DNA of 64,000 bases, taken from contig NC_013729.1 of the NCBI RefSeq assembly GCF_000024345.1, positions 2,170,001-2,234,000 on the forward strand, written 5' to 3'. Below, piece by piece: positions 7,459 to 16,013 of this stretch. A program made the position numbers and the translations under genes. The notes beneath the pieces were generated by a model. That model saw nothing but the letters and a program-made list of their open reading frames with translations, made no database searches and was not told where the DNA came from. Positions within the stretch are counted from its first letter, which is position 1. The number at the start of each line of letters is the position of its first letter. The stretch is from Kribbella flavida DSM 17836. Lineage in GTDB: Bacteria > Actinomycetota > Actinomycetes > Propionibacteriales > Kribbellaceae.

Positions 7459-7476
7459 ACGGAAGGAACACCACTC

Positions 7477-7728
7477 ATGAGCATCGACCTCAACGCCTAC
7501 GCCGAACTCACCGCCTACCGCGACACCGCCAATGAGACGTTCTTGTGTGACTGGGTCGCCAACGACCACCTCGGCGGACACGACTGGTGCCCCACCGTGC
7601 TCGAACCCGGCGACGAGTACGCCGTGATTGCCATGGGTGACCAGCTCGTCGGTCGCTACTGCATCGGCTGTGGCTACCACCTGTTCGGCACTCCCGAACT
7701 CGAACACGCCCCGTTCCGCACCGCCTGA
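7477..7728 (+). CDS. Hypothetical protein (83 aa)
   Basis: ATG 7477 follows GGAAGG. Acidic small protein with scattered cysteines (FLCDW, YCIGCGYH), perhaps metal binding. Its TGA stop codon is the first three bases of repeat copy 6, so the repeat begins exactly at the end of the gene. Confidence 0.55.
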   Translation: MSIDLNAYAELTAYRDTANETFLCDWVANDHLGGHDWCPTVLEPGDEYAVIAMGDQLVGRYCIGCGYHLFGTPELEHAPFRTA

Positions 7729-7742
7729 CACGTAACCGTCAA
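7726..7742. repeat. Dispersed element repeat, copy 6
   Basis: TGACACGTAACCGTCAA, identical to copy 7. Its first three bases are the stop codon of the 83-aa gene; it opens the 145-bp gap before the replication gene. Confidence 0.9.
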
Positions 7743-7873
7743 AGGGCGGCCCCGGCGCACATGGGCCGAACGCCAGGGCCTAGACCCACCCAACCCCGGC
7801 CGGGACTCAAAGGGCGGTCGTACCCACCCCAGTAGCCCCGAGCAACAGAACCCAAACCCGGAAGGAGGCCACC

Positions 7874-9436
7874 ATGACCACCGCACCCCAACATGATCCG
7901 CTGGACGTCCTGGACGGTCTCCTAGGCGGCGTCGAGATCATCACCGAGCACAACCACACCCTCGACTCCGGCAACCGCACCAACCCCGCCTCAGGGCTCG
8001 AAGAAGCCATCCAACGCGCCGCCACCACAGCCAACTACAGCGCCTGGCTCGACCACACCGCCTCCGCAGGCGGCTGCGTCCGACCGATCCAGCTACGCGG
8101 CGAAGCCCACGTCGTGTCCACCCGTACCGGCCGGATCATCTCCACCCGCCACACCGACGACATGCCCGACGGCGTCATCTACAAAGCCTGCGGCAACCGC
8201 CGCGCCGCCGTCTGCCCCTCCTGCGCCGAGATCTACCGCGGCGACACCTACCAACTCGTCCTCGCCGGCCTCCAGGGCGGCAAAGGCATCCCGGCATCGG
8301 TCGCCCAGCACCCCTGCGCCTTCGTCACCTTCACCGCACCGAGCTTCGGAGCCGTCCACGGCACCCGCAAAGCCCGCGACAAAGACGGCAAGCTCCGCAA
8401 CCGCCCCTGCCGCCCACGGCGCAACCCCGACCCGTGCCCGCACGGCGTGGACCTCACCTGCCATCAGATCCACGGCGACGGCGACAAGACACTCGGAACC
8501 CCGCTGTGTCTGGACTGCTACGACCACGACCACCAGGTCGTGTGGAACGCCCTGTCAGGCGAACTGTGGCGACGCACCATGGAACGCGTCAAGGACACCC
8601 TCCGCCGGTGGGGCAAACACCACGGCGTCCGGATCAAGCTGTCCTACGGCAAGGTCGCCGAAATGCAAGCCCGAGGCGTCGCCCACTTCCACGCCCTCAT
8701 CCGGCTCGACGGCGTCAACCCCATCGCGCCCTACGAGATCGCTGTACCGCACGCCTCGGCCGACTTCGCGCTCTTGATTTACGCGATCCGTCGAGCCGTT
8801 GAAGGCACCCGGTTCCGCTCCCTGCCTCACCCCGACCAGCCCGAAGGCTGGCTCATCGAATGGGGCAACCAGCTCGACCTACGTCCCGTCCGGCAAACCG
8901 TCGATGGAGTCATCACCGAAACCGCCGTCGCGGGATACCTGGCCAAGTACGCCACCAAAGCCGCCGAAGCAACCGGCCACTCATCCGCACGCCTCACCGA
9001 CGCCACCGTCCGCCGCTACGCCGTCCTGCACACCCACGCCGGCCGACTGGTCGAAGCCTGCTGGCGACTCGGACGACCTGGCTCCGACCTCGACGAAGAC
9101 GAAGCCGCCAAGAACTCCGCACGCCTGTCCTACCGACGCTTGCAGCGCTGGGCACACATGCTCGGCTTCGGCGGCCACTTCTCCACCAAATCCCGTCAGT
9201 ACTCCACCACCCTCAAAGCCCTCCGCGAAGCACGCGTCAACTGGCGACAAGAACGACACCGCACCGCCAACCACACCGACGACACCGAAACCACCCTCAT
9301 CGTCGGCAACTTCACCTACGCCAACACCGGCTGGCGAACCATCGGCGACGCACTACTCGCCAACACTGCCGCCGCCAAAGCCCGCGAACACCGACGACTT
9401 GTCAAGGAACTGATTGCCGAGAGCACCGAGGACTGA
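7874..9436 (+). CDS. RepSA-like rolling-circle replication initiator (HUH type)
   Basis: The 520-residue protein starts at ATG 7874 behind AAGGAGG. It has a Cys-rich zinc region (ACGNRRAAVCPSCAEIYRGD, about residues 106-125), the metal-binding HUH motif GVAHFHALIRLDG (about 268-280), and a later GYLAKYATKAAE segment (about 353-364) that fits the catalytic Tyr motif. RepSA of pSAM2 starts rolling-circle replication of the excised element. Its origin is probably within or next to the gene but cannot be marked. The region is strikingly C-rich on this strand. The TGA stop is the start of repeat copy 7. Confidence 0.88.
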   Translation: MTTAPQHDPLDVLDGLLGGVEIITEHNHTLDSGNRTNPASGLEEAIQRAATTANYSAWLDHTASAGGCVRPIQLRGEAHVVSTRTGRIISTRHTDDMPDGVIYKACGNRRAAVCPSCAEIYRGDTYQLVLAGLQGGKGIPASVAQHPCAFVTFTAPSFGAVHGTRKARDKDGKLRNRPCRPRRNPDPCPHGVDLTCHQIHGDGDKTLGTPLCLDCYDHDHQVVWNALSGELWRRTMERVKDTLRRWGKHHGVRIKLSYGKVAEMQARGVAHFHALIRLDGVNPIAPYEIAVPHASADFALLIYAIRRAVEGTRFRSLPHPDQPEGWLIEWGNQLDLRPVRQTVDGVITETAVAGYLAKYATKAAEATGHSSARLTDATVRRYAVLHTHAGRLVEACWRLGRPGSDLDEDEAAKNSARLSYRRLQRWAHMLGFGGHFSTKSRQYSTTLKALREARVNWRQERHRTANHTDDTETTLIVGNFTYANTGWRTIGDALLANTAAAKAREHRRLVKELIAESTED

Positions 9437-9450
9437 CACGTAACCGTCAA
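9434..9450. repeat. Dispersed element repeat, copy 7
   Basis: TGACACGTAACCGTCAA. It starts at the stop codon of the replication gene and ends 3 bases before the AAGGAGG of the excisionase, so a protein bound here could control xis-int. Confidence 0.9.
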
Positions 9451-9465
9451 CGAAGGAGGATTGAA

Positions 9466-9663
9466 ATGTCTGTACCGAAGCATCGCGATGGGCGGCTCTG
9501 GAGTGTCGAGGACCTCTCTGAGTTCCTGGGGATCCCGGTTGCCACCCTCTATCGATGGCGCACAACCGGATACGGTCCGGCCGGAGTCCGCATGGGCAAG
9601 TACATCCGGTACGACCAGGAGGTCGTGCGTGCCTGGATCAAGTCGCTCGAGAACGTGGCGTAG
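9466..9663 (+). CDS. xis: Excisionase (Xis), MerR-type helix-turn-helix
   Basis: ATG 9466, nine bases after AAGGAGG. The 65-residue protein has the compact wHTH of AICE excisionases: LWSVEDLSEFLGIPVATLYRWRTTGYGP followed by a wing with GKYIRYDQEVVRAWIKS. It bends the attachment site and steers the integrase to excision. It lies between rep and int, 8 bases before the integrase start, so the two are co-translated. Confidence 0.9.
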   Translation: MSVPKHRDGRLWSVEDLSEFLGIPVATLYRWRTTGYGPAGVRMGKYIRYDQEVVRAWIKSLENVA

Positions 9664-9671
9664 GGGGAGAC

Positions 9672-10865
9672 GTGGCCAGACCGCCCTTGCCGATCGGCAC
9701 ATGGGGCAAGATTCGGACCAAGGTCACCGCAACTGACGACCGTGGCCGGCCAACGAAGGCTGAGGCCATCGCGAAGTTCCGCGACTTCGACGGCCGGACA
9801 CGTGTCGTCCAGGCCAACGGCCGTACGCCAAACGATGCGTCCAACCGGCTGCGGCAGAAACTCAAGGAACGCTCCGAGAAGGCGCGTGGTGGGGAGCTGA
9901 CTGGACTGCACCGATTCGCCGAGGCTGCCGATCTGTGGATCGTCAAGTTTGAAGGGATGGTCGAGTCCGGCAGCCGATCGGCTGGATCGTTGGACACTTA
10001 CCGGCGACAGCTGACCAATCACGTTCTCCCCGCTCTCGGTCAGGTGCGCCTTGCCGAGGCGACCACACCACTCATCGACAAGGTCATTGCAGCGATCAAG
10101 GCCGACGCTGGCGCACCAACCGCCAAGACCTGCCGAAGCCTGATTTCCGGCGTCATGGGCCTTGCTGTCCGTTATGGAGCCCTGACCGCCAATCCCGTCC
10201 GCGAGGTCGAGCGAATCGAGGTCGGCCGGAAGAAGAAGCCCCGTGCACTCACCGCAGAAGAAATCGTGGCGTGGCTGGCGAAACTACGGGCTGATGAGAA
10301 GGCGGTCCGGAAAGACCTGCCGGACCTGAGCATGTTCATGCTTGCGACTGGTGTGCGCATCGGCGAGGCGCTGGCGCTGATGTGGGATCAGGTTGACTTC
10401 GCGGCCGGTCAAGTGGAGATCACCCACACGGTGATCCGCGTCAAGGGACAGGGGCTGCTTCGGAAGCCCACCAAGAGCCACGCCGGGGAGCGTCTGCTCG
10501 GTCTGCCGCTGACCACGGTCGAACTGCTGCGGCGTCGGTTCACGGTGAGAGGACGGCTGGACATGCCGATCTTCCCAGACTCCCTGGGCGGCCTCCGGGA
10601 CCCCACTAACGTCCGGCGTGACATCCGCGACGCCAGGGGAGACGACGCGCTCGCGTGGATCACGTCACACAGCTTCCGGAAGACCATCGCCACGATGCTC
10701 GACGACGGCGAGTTCACAGCGCGTGAGATCGCTGACCAGCTCGGTCACGCCCGGCCCTCGATGACCCAGGACGTCTACATGGGCCGGAAGCTCCGCAACC
10801 CCCGAGCCGCCAGCGCGATCGATGCCGTACTTCGCCAGGCGCTCGACGACCAAAAGGACGGGTAA
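9672..10865 (+). CDS. int: Site-specific tyrosine integrase
   Basis: GTG 9672 sits just after GGGGGAGA; this gives 397 residues, normal for AICE integrases, whereas the open frame from 9555 would overlap xis. There is an N-terminal SAM-like/core-binding domain (to about 170), then the catalytic domain with Arg in TGVRIGEALAL (about 228), HSFRK (about 332-336), GHAR (about 357) and the nucleophile Tyr in DVYMGRK (about 369). It integrates and excises the element at the adjacent tRNA-Lys. All catalytic residues appear present. Confidence 0.95.
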   Translation: MARPPLPIGTWGKIRTKVTATDDRGRPTKAEAIAKFRDFDGRTRVVQANGRTPNDASNRLRQKLKERSEKARGGELTGLHRFAEAADLWIVKFEGMVESGSRSAGSLDTYRRQLTNHVLPALGQVRLAEATTPLIDKVIAAIKADAGAPTAKTCRSLISGVMGLAVRYGALTANPVREVERIEVGRKKKPRALTAEEIVAWLAKLRADEKAVRKDLPDLSMFMLATGVRIGEALALMWDQVDFAAGQVEITHTVIRVKGQGLLRKPTKSHAGERLLGLPLTTVELLRRRFTVRGRLDMPIFPDSLGGLRDPTNVRRDIRDARGDDALAWITSHSFRKTIATMLDDGEFTAREIADQLGHARPSMTQDVYMGRKLRNPRAASAIDAVLRQALDDQKDG

Positions 10866-10883
10866 AGGATGACCCCGGGAACC

Positions 10884-10917
10884 AAAAAACCGCCGGTCAA
10901 CGCTGTGACCTGCGGTT
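10884..10917 (-). terminator. Terminator of tRNA-Lys, on the element side of the junction
   Basis: On the minus strand AACCGC/GCGGTT and GGTCA/TGACC pair with one internal mismatch, followed by six T. It lies just after the tRNA CCA, between it and the integrase, so after integration the tRNA uses a terminator on the element side (or within the duplicated attachment core). Confidence 0.7.
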
Positions 10918-10918
10918 A

Positions 10919-10994
<76 letters not shown>

Positions 10995-11081
10995 ATGTTG
11001 TTCAGTTGGTGTTTCCTTCGAACGAAGAGGATCGTAGCAGGGTTCGGGGGGAGAAGAAAAATCGGTTCTCCGGGGTGGGGA

Positions 11082-12635
11082 TCAGGGGTGGTGGGCGAGG
11101 ACTGCCTGGGCGGCGTTGTGGCCGGGGATGCCGCTGACGGCGCCGCCTCGGCGGGCGCCGGAGCCGCAGATGAGCAGGTTGGCGACGTCGGTTTCGACGC
11201 CCCAGCGGCCGGTGTCGGCGGGGTCCTCGGACCAGGGCCACTGGAGGTCGCCGTGGAAGATGTGGCCGCCGGGCATGCCGACGCTGGCTTCGATGTCGAG
11301 CGGGGTCTTGGCCTCGATGCAGGGGTTGCCGTCGGCGTCGCGGGCGATGCAGGACTCGAGGGGTTCGGCGAGGTGGTTGTCGAGGCCGGCCAGCACCCGG
11401 CGGACGGACTCGGTGCGGGCGGCTTCGTTGTCGGAGGCAAAGAGGCGGGCGGGGAAGTGGACGCCGAAGACGGTCAGCGTGTGGTGGCCCGAGGCAACCA
11501 GTGACGGGCTGAGGATCGACGGGTCGGTCAGCGAGTGGCAGTACACCTCCGACGGCGGTACGCCGGGCAGCGTGCCGCCGGCCGCCTCGGCGTACGCGGT
11601 CTCGAGCTGGCTGTAGTCCTCGTCGATGTGGAACGTGCCGGCGAAAGCCCGGCGCGGGTCGTCGCCCGACTTCAGCCGGGGGAGTCGGGAGAGCAGCAGG
11701 TTGATCTTCAGTTGCGATCCCTCGGGCTTCTCGCCGCCGGTTCGGCCGCGCAGGCGATCCAGTACGGCGGGCGCCACGTTCGCGAGCACGTACGAGCACT
11801 CGACCGAGCGTTCGCCGTCGCCGCCGAGCCAGGTGACGGCGGCCCGCTTCCCATCGGCCTCGATCGACGAGACGGCGGCGTCGGTCACCACCGCGGCGCC
11901 CGCGCGCTGGGCCGCGTCGAGCAGGGCGGCGGTCACCGCGCCCATCCCGCCGACCGGCACACGCCACTCGCCGGTGCCGTTGCCGATCAGGTGGTAGAGG
12001 AAGCAGCGGTTCTGCAGCAGCGAGTCGTCGCGCAGCCGGGCGAACGTTCCGATCACCGAGTCGGTCGCCACCACCCCGCGGACGGTGTCGTCCGCGAACC
12101 GCCGCTCGATCGTCTCCCCGAGCGGCCGCTCGACGAGCTCCTCCCACAGCGCCGGGTCCACCCGCCGGCGCACGGAGGCGGCCGAGTCCAGCGGCTGCAG
12201 CAGGGTCGGCGCGATCACCTCAGCGAGCTCACCGACCGCGCCGTAGAACTCCCGCCAGGCGTCGTACTCCGCGTCGCTCCCGGTCAGCGCCGCGAACGCC
12301 TCCCGGGTCGCGGATCCCTCCGGTCGCTCGACCATGAGACCGAGGTCGCGACCGCCGCGGCGTACCGGTGTGTACGACGCGACGGAGCGTGACCGCAGCT
12401 GCAGGGACAACCCGAGATCGGCGACGATCTTGTCCGGCAGCAGGCTGACCAAGTACGAGTACCGCGACAGGCGGGCGTCGACGCCGGGGAAGACCTGCTC
12501 GCTGACCGCGGCGCCGCCGGTGTGCGGCTGTTGCTCGAGCACGAGCGTGCTCAGGCCCGCGCCGGCCAGGTACCCGGCGGCGACCAGGCCGTTGTGCCCG
12601 CCGCCGACGATCACGACGTCGTAGAAGTCCTTCAT
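11082..12635 (-). CDS. FAD-dependent oxidoreductase, phytoene desaturase/PYROXD2-like
   Basis: The 517-residue protein begins MKDFYDVVIVGGGHNGLVAA, a Rossmann GxGxxG for FAD, followed by TLVLEQQPHTGGAA. It ends with the second FAD-binding signature of the CrtI/PYROXD2 group (CGSGARRGGAVSGIPGHNAA). The substrate is unknown. No carotenoid genes are nearby, so a carotenoid role is not supported. ATG 12635 shares one base with the stop of the upstream tenA gene, so the two are co-translated. The longer open frame to 12824 overlaps tenA and is not the start. Confidence 0.8.
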   Translation of the reverse strand: MKDFYDVVIVGGGHNGLVAAGYLAGAGLSTLVLEQQPHTGGAAVSEQVFPGVDARLSRYSYLVSLLPDKIVADLGLSLQLRSRSVASYTPVRRGGRDLGLMVERPEGSATREAFAALTGSDAEYDAWREFYGAVGELAEVIAPTLLQPLDSAASVRRRVDPALWEELVERPLGETIERRFADDTVRGVVATDSVIGTFARLRDDSLLQNRCFLYHLIGNGTGEWRVPVGGMGAVTAALLDAAQRAGAAVVTDAAVSSIEADGKRAAVTWLGGDGERSVECSYVLANVAPAVLDRLRGRTGGEKPEGSQLKINLLLSRLPRLKSGDDPRRAFAGTFHIDEDYSQLETAYAEAAGGTLPGVPPSEVYCHSLTDPSILSPSLVASGHHTLTVFGVHFPARLFASDNEAARTESVRRVLAGLDNHLAEPLESCIARDADGNPCIEAKTPLDIEASVGMPGGHIFHGDLQWPWSEDPADTGRWGVETDVANLLICGSGARRGGAVSGIPGHNAAQAVLAHHP

Positions 12636-13300
12636 CAGACCGGCCACTCCAGTTCCTGGTACGCGGCGTCCCAGAACATCCACTCGTACCGCGTGGTGGT
12701 TGCGAAGTGCCGGTGGCACCGGTCCCGTTCGGCCGGGCCCACCTCGGCGCCGAGCCGGTCCGTCACCGCCAGCACCGACTCTACGACCGCGTCGAACTCG
12801 GGGGAACCGTACGTGGCGATCCACTCGGCGTAGAGCGGGTCCGGCGAGGACTGCTTGAGCAGTTCGCGGCCGACGTCACGGTAGATCCAGTAGCAGGGCA
12901 GCACGGCCGCCACCGCCTCGGCGTACGTGCCGGTGGCGCAGACCGCGGTCAGGTACGACATGTACGCCGTGGTGGTCGGTCCCGATCCGGACCTGTCGAC
13001 GTCGGCCGACGTGAGCCCGAGCGATCCCAGCAGCGAGGCGTGCAGCTCACGCTCGACGTCGATCGCCTCGGCGGCGTGCCGGGCGAACATGCTCACCGCG
13101 TCCTCGTCGGTGGCGCGTCCGGCGGCCAGCGCGAGCGCGCGGGAGTAGGCGCGCAGGTAGTGGCTGTCCTGGACGATGAAGTAGCGGAACTTGTCGTGCG
13201 GCAACGTCCCGTCGGTCAGCCCGGTGATGAACGGGTGCCGGACGATCTCGGCGTACACCTTGGCGGCCCCGGCGTCCCACAGCTCGGCGGAAAACGTCAT
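12635..13300 (-). CDS. tenA: TenA-family aminopyrimidine aminohydrolase / thiaminase II
   Basis: The 221-residue protein starts at ATG 13300 behind GAGGAG. It has TenA hallmarks: FIVQDSHYLRAYSRALALAA near the N-terminus, the catalytic-Cys region VLPCYWIYRDVG, and the C-terminal TRYEWMFWDAAY with the conserved Glu. TenA hydrolyses aminopyrimidines from thiamin breakdown for salvage. I see no TPP riboswitch in the ~100 bases upstream. The coupling with a FAD oxidoreductase is unusual and may mean a salvage or degradation role on another substrate. Confidence 0.88.
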   Translation of the reverse strand: MTFSAELWDAGAAKVYAEIVRHPFITGLTDGTLPHDKFRYFIVQDSHYLRAYSRALALAAGRATDEDAVSMFARHAAEAIDVERELHASLLGSLGLTSADVDRSGSGPTTTAYMSYLTAVCATGTYAEAVAAVLPCYWIYRDVGRELLKQSSPDPLYAEWIATYGSPEFDAVVESVLAVTDRLGAEVGPAERDRCHRHFATTTRYEWMFWDAAYQELEWPV

Positions 13301-13403
13301 CCTGGATCTCCTCGCGCTCGACTCCGACGACCCTAGCCACGACCACCCCGAAGTACACGAGACGAACGTCACGTCCCGGCAAGTCCGCCCCGCCGACATC
13401 TCG

Positions 13404-13478
13404 GGGGAGAACCCGCCAACTTGTGGGTTGTCCCCCGGAATACGAGGGGGTGGACCCACAAGTTGGCAGGTTCTCCCC
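13404..13478. repeat. Long inverted repeat (25-bp arms)
   Basis: Arms 13404-13428 and 13454-13478 are 25 bp with a single mismatch; the 25-base loop contains a further CCCCC/GGGGG pairing. It lies in the 250-bp gap between the 3' end of the GH5 gene and tenA, both on the minus strand. There is no U-run. It could be a strong transcript barrier or a mobile extragenic palindrome. Confidence 0.85.
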
Positions 13479-13550
13479 TCAAATGTGGCGGGGCGGGCGA
13501 GGCGGGGGTGGGGTGCCGGGCGGCGGGAGGTTGCGGGCGGGCGGGGTGGG

Positions 13551-14939
13551 TCAGGTGAGGTGGGCGCGGAGCAGGTCGGCCAGAGGGGTGCGCCGGGTGC
13601 AGTTCGGGAAGGAGAAGGAGTCGGCGAGGGTTTCGGCTTCGGCGGGGGTGACGCCTTCGAAGCAGGCGGCGTACTGGTCGACGAGGGGTTCGGCGAGCAG
13701 GATGTTGCGGACGAGCACGGCGATCCACTGACGCCGGCCCCAGGGGAACGGGTCGTACTCGGGGAACTCCTCGGCGAACAGCTGCTCGATCGGGGCGAGC
13801 ACGTGGCGGACGCCGGCGTCGTTGCCGCCCCAGGAGTCGGCGCCTAGGCGCTTCTTCTTCTCCAGGAAGGGGGCGATGCGCTGGAGGTACGGGCTGTCGG
13901 GGCGGGCGTGCACGAGGCCCTGAAGACCGATGTCCTTGTACGTCCACAGGGTCCAGCTGGCGTCGTGCTCGCGGTAGATGTCGAGCTGGTCGCGCAGCAG
14001 CTGGTACCGCGAAGCGTCGGTGGCCGGGTCGCCGGTGTAGACCGGTCCGAACTCGCCGATCCAGATCGGGGTACCGGTCGAGCGCATGAACTCGGTGCGC
14101 TCCAGGAAGGTCTGCTCGACCACGCCGCGGTCGAAGTACTTGCCGCGGGTGATGCCCGGGTACTCGCTGCCCGCCGCGATGCCCGGCAGGGCGTAGTCGT
14201 GCGCGGTGAAGACGGTGTTCTCACCGACCTCGGTGAACATCGAGAAGTCGGTCGAGTAGCGGTTGCCGTCGAGGAACAGCACGTGCCCCGGGTCGATCGC
14301 CCGGATCGCGGCCGTCAGCCGCTGGTAGAAGGGGCCGATCACCTCGCCGGTCGGGTCGGCCGGTTCGTTGACCGGGTTGTACCCGGCGATCCACGGGTTG
14401 TCCCGGTAGCGGTCGGCCAGCGCCTCCCACAGATGGACGACCCGGTCCTGGAAGTGCGGATGGTTCCAGAACTCCGACCAGTGGGTCGGGTTGTCGCTGT
14501 GCCAGTGCTGGTTCTGCCGGCCGGGCACCGCGTGCAGGTCGAGAATCGAGTAGATGCCGGCGTCGGCGCAGAGCCGGACCACCCGGTCGAGCCGGCGAAA
14601 TCCTTCCTCCAGCAGCTCGAACGGCTGCGCGTCGTGCTCGAAGTGCTTGTAGGAGAAGGGGATCCGGACCGCGTTCATACCGAGCGAGGCCAGGTACGCC
14701 GCGTCGTCGGCGGTGAAGAAGCCGGTCAGGAACCGCTCGAAGAAGGCCTCGTACGCCGCGGGGCCGAGCACCTTGCGCAGCGCCCGTCGGTGCTGGGACT
14801 CGGTCGCCGGGTAGCCGGTGATGAAGTTCTCCATGTTCATCCAGCCGCCGAGGCCGATCCCGCGCAGCAGGACCGGCGTACCGGCGCCGTCGACCAGGCG
14901 GGGGCCGTCGACGCGCAGGACCCCGTCCGCCCTGGTCAC
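13551..14939 (-). CDS. Glycoside hydrolase family 5 enzyme, cytoplasmic
   Basis: The 462-residue protein has the GH5 barrel signatures: RGIGLGGWMNMENF at the start, LDLHAVPGRQNQ, acid/base Glu in YNPVNEP (about residue 192), and nucleophile Glu in WIGEFGPVYTG (about 293). No signal peptide, so it should act on imported oligosaccharides. GTG 14939 overlaps the LacI stop by GTGA; the open frame further upstream only runs through the LacI gene. It probably trims the sugar taken up by the divergent ABC transporter at 16151. The exact glycosidic linkage cannot be read from the sequence. Confidence 0.85.
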   Translation of the reverse strand: MTRADGVLRVDGPRLVDGAGTPVLLRGIGLGGWMNMENFITGYPATESQHRRALRKVLGPAAYEAFFERFLTGFFTADDAAYLASLGMNAVRIPFSYKHFEHDAQPFELLEEGFRRLDRVVRLCADAGIYSILDLHAVPGRQNQHWHSDNPTHWSEFWNHPHFQDRVVHLWEALADRYRDNPWIAGYNPVNEPADPTGEVIGPFYQRLTAAIRAIDPGHVLFLDGNRYSTDFSMFTEVGENTVFTAHDYALPGIAAGSEYPGITRGKYFDRGVVEQTFLERTEFMRSTGTPIWIGEFGPVYTGDPATDASRYQLLRDQLDIYREHDASWTLWTYKDIGLQGLVHARPDSPYLQRIAPFLEKKKRLGADSWGGNDAGVRHVLAPIEQLFAEEFPEYDPFPWGRRQWIAVLVRNILLAEPLVDQYAACFEGVTPAEAETLADSFSFPNCTRRTPLADLLRAHLT

Positions 14940-15943
14940 GAGCTCACCCGGCCGGTGCTGCCGCGGACCAGCAGACGCGGCCGGAAGTCGGCCTCGTGCT
15001 TGGTACGCCTGCCGTCGAGCTGGTTGCGCAGCTGCTCCCAGGCCTGCTTGCCGAGGGTGTTCTTCGGCACCGCGGCGGTGGTCAGCGGCGGCGTGGTGAA
15101 CCGCGCGAACGGGATGTCGTCGAACCCGGTGATCGAGATCTGGCCGGGCACCGAGACCCCCAGCTCGTGCAGCCCGGACAAGGCGCCGAAGGCAACCATG
15201 TCGTTGTAGGCGACGACGGCGGTCGCGCCACTGCCGGCCACCTCGCCGGCGACGTCGTGCCCGTTGTCGAACATCGCCCCGCAGGGCACCTGGATCAGCT
15301 CGAACTCGCGGCCGTGGTCCGACAGCCGCAGCAGGGCGTCCAGGCGGTCCCGGTTCGACGTGCTGGCCGGCGGGCCGGCCAGGTAGGCGATCCGGCGGTG
15401 ACCGAGCGACAGCAGGTGGGCGACGAGGTCGCCGATGCCGGCGGCGTGGTCGACCGACAGCGACGGTACGCCGCTGCCCGGCAGCTTGCGGTTGATCAGC
15501 ACCAGCGGGGTGAGCTGCGGGACCAGCCGCTCGAGGTCGGCGGTCGGCAGCCGGGGCGAGGCGAGCACGACGCCGTCGCAGCGCCGGCGGGCCTCGATCG
15601 CGAGCACCTCCTCGTCCTCGACGTGCTCGTTGGACTCGGCGATCAGCAGCCGGTGACCGTCGGCGCCGGCGGCGAGACTGAGGCCGCGCAGGACGTCCTG
15701 GAACATCGGGTTCGACAGGTCGGGCACGATCAGCGCGATCGTCGCCGTCCGGCCGAGCGCGAGGCTGCGGGCCACCGGGCTGGGGGCGTAGTCCAGCGCG
15801 CGGGCCGCGGCCAGCACCCGCTCGGCGAGCTCGGGCGCCACCGTGGAGTGGCCGTTCATCACCCGGGAGACCGTCGCCCGGGAAACCCCCGCGGCCTCGG
15901 CGACCCGGGTGATGGTCGCTGTCGACCGCCCCTGTTCGACCAC
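14936..15943 (-). CDS. LacI-family transcriptional regulator
   Basis: The 335-residue protein has an N-terminal LacI HTH (ITRVAEAAGVSRATVSRVMNG, about residues 11-31) and a periplasmic-binding-protein-like sensor domain with ITGFDDIPFARFTTPPLTT near the end. Start GTG 15943 follows GGGAGGG. It is divergent from the carbohydrate operon at 16151 and co-transcribed with the GH5 gene. Two GAAACCGGT boxes in the gap are likely operators. The ligand is probably an oligosaccharide released or imported by the neighbouring proteins. Confidence 0.92.
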   Translation of the reverse strand: MVEQGRSTATITRVAEAAGVSRATVSRVMNGHSTVAPELAERVLAAARALDYAPSPVARSLALGRTATIALIVPDLSNPMFQDVLRGLSLAAGADGHRLLIAESNEHVEDEEVLAIEARRRCDGVVLASPRLPTADLERLVPQLTPLVLINRKLPGSGVPSLSVDHAAGIGDLVAHLLSLGHRRIAYLAGPPASTSNRDRLDALLRLSDHGREFELIQVPCGAMFDNGHDVAGEVAGSGATAVVAYNDMVAFGALSGLHELGVSVPGQISITGFDDIPFARFTTPPLTTAAVPKNTLGKQAWEQLRNQLDGRRTKHEADFRPRLLVRGSTGRVSS

Positions 15944-16013
15944 CGAACCCTCCCTTCAGCACCCGGCGGCGATCCCGCCGGGGCTGAAACGATAACCCAC
16001 CGTCGACTTCGAA

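Noticed and set aside
3203-9436. Relaxase and oriT
   Set aside because: No MOB-type relaxase found; the only HUH protein has the layout of a replication initiator, and AICEs transfer double-stranded DNA by an FtsK-like motor.
1874-9450. The seven dispersed repeats as ordinary -35 promoter boxes (TTGAC)
   Set aside because: Most copies are CTGAC or GTGAC and lie inside genes without a -10 at the right distance; the conserved part includes the right arm, which a -35 would not explain.
11082-12824. Longer N-terminus (580 aa) for the FAD oxidoreductase
   Set aside because: The extra residues overlap tenA and are Arg/Gly-rich; the Rossmann fold starts right after ATG 12635.
13301-13403. TPP riboswitch before tenA
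   Set aside because: I looked for the conserved CUGAGA and ACCUGA-type segments on the minus strand and did not find them.
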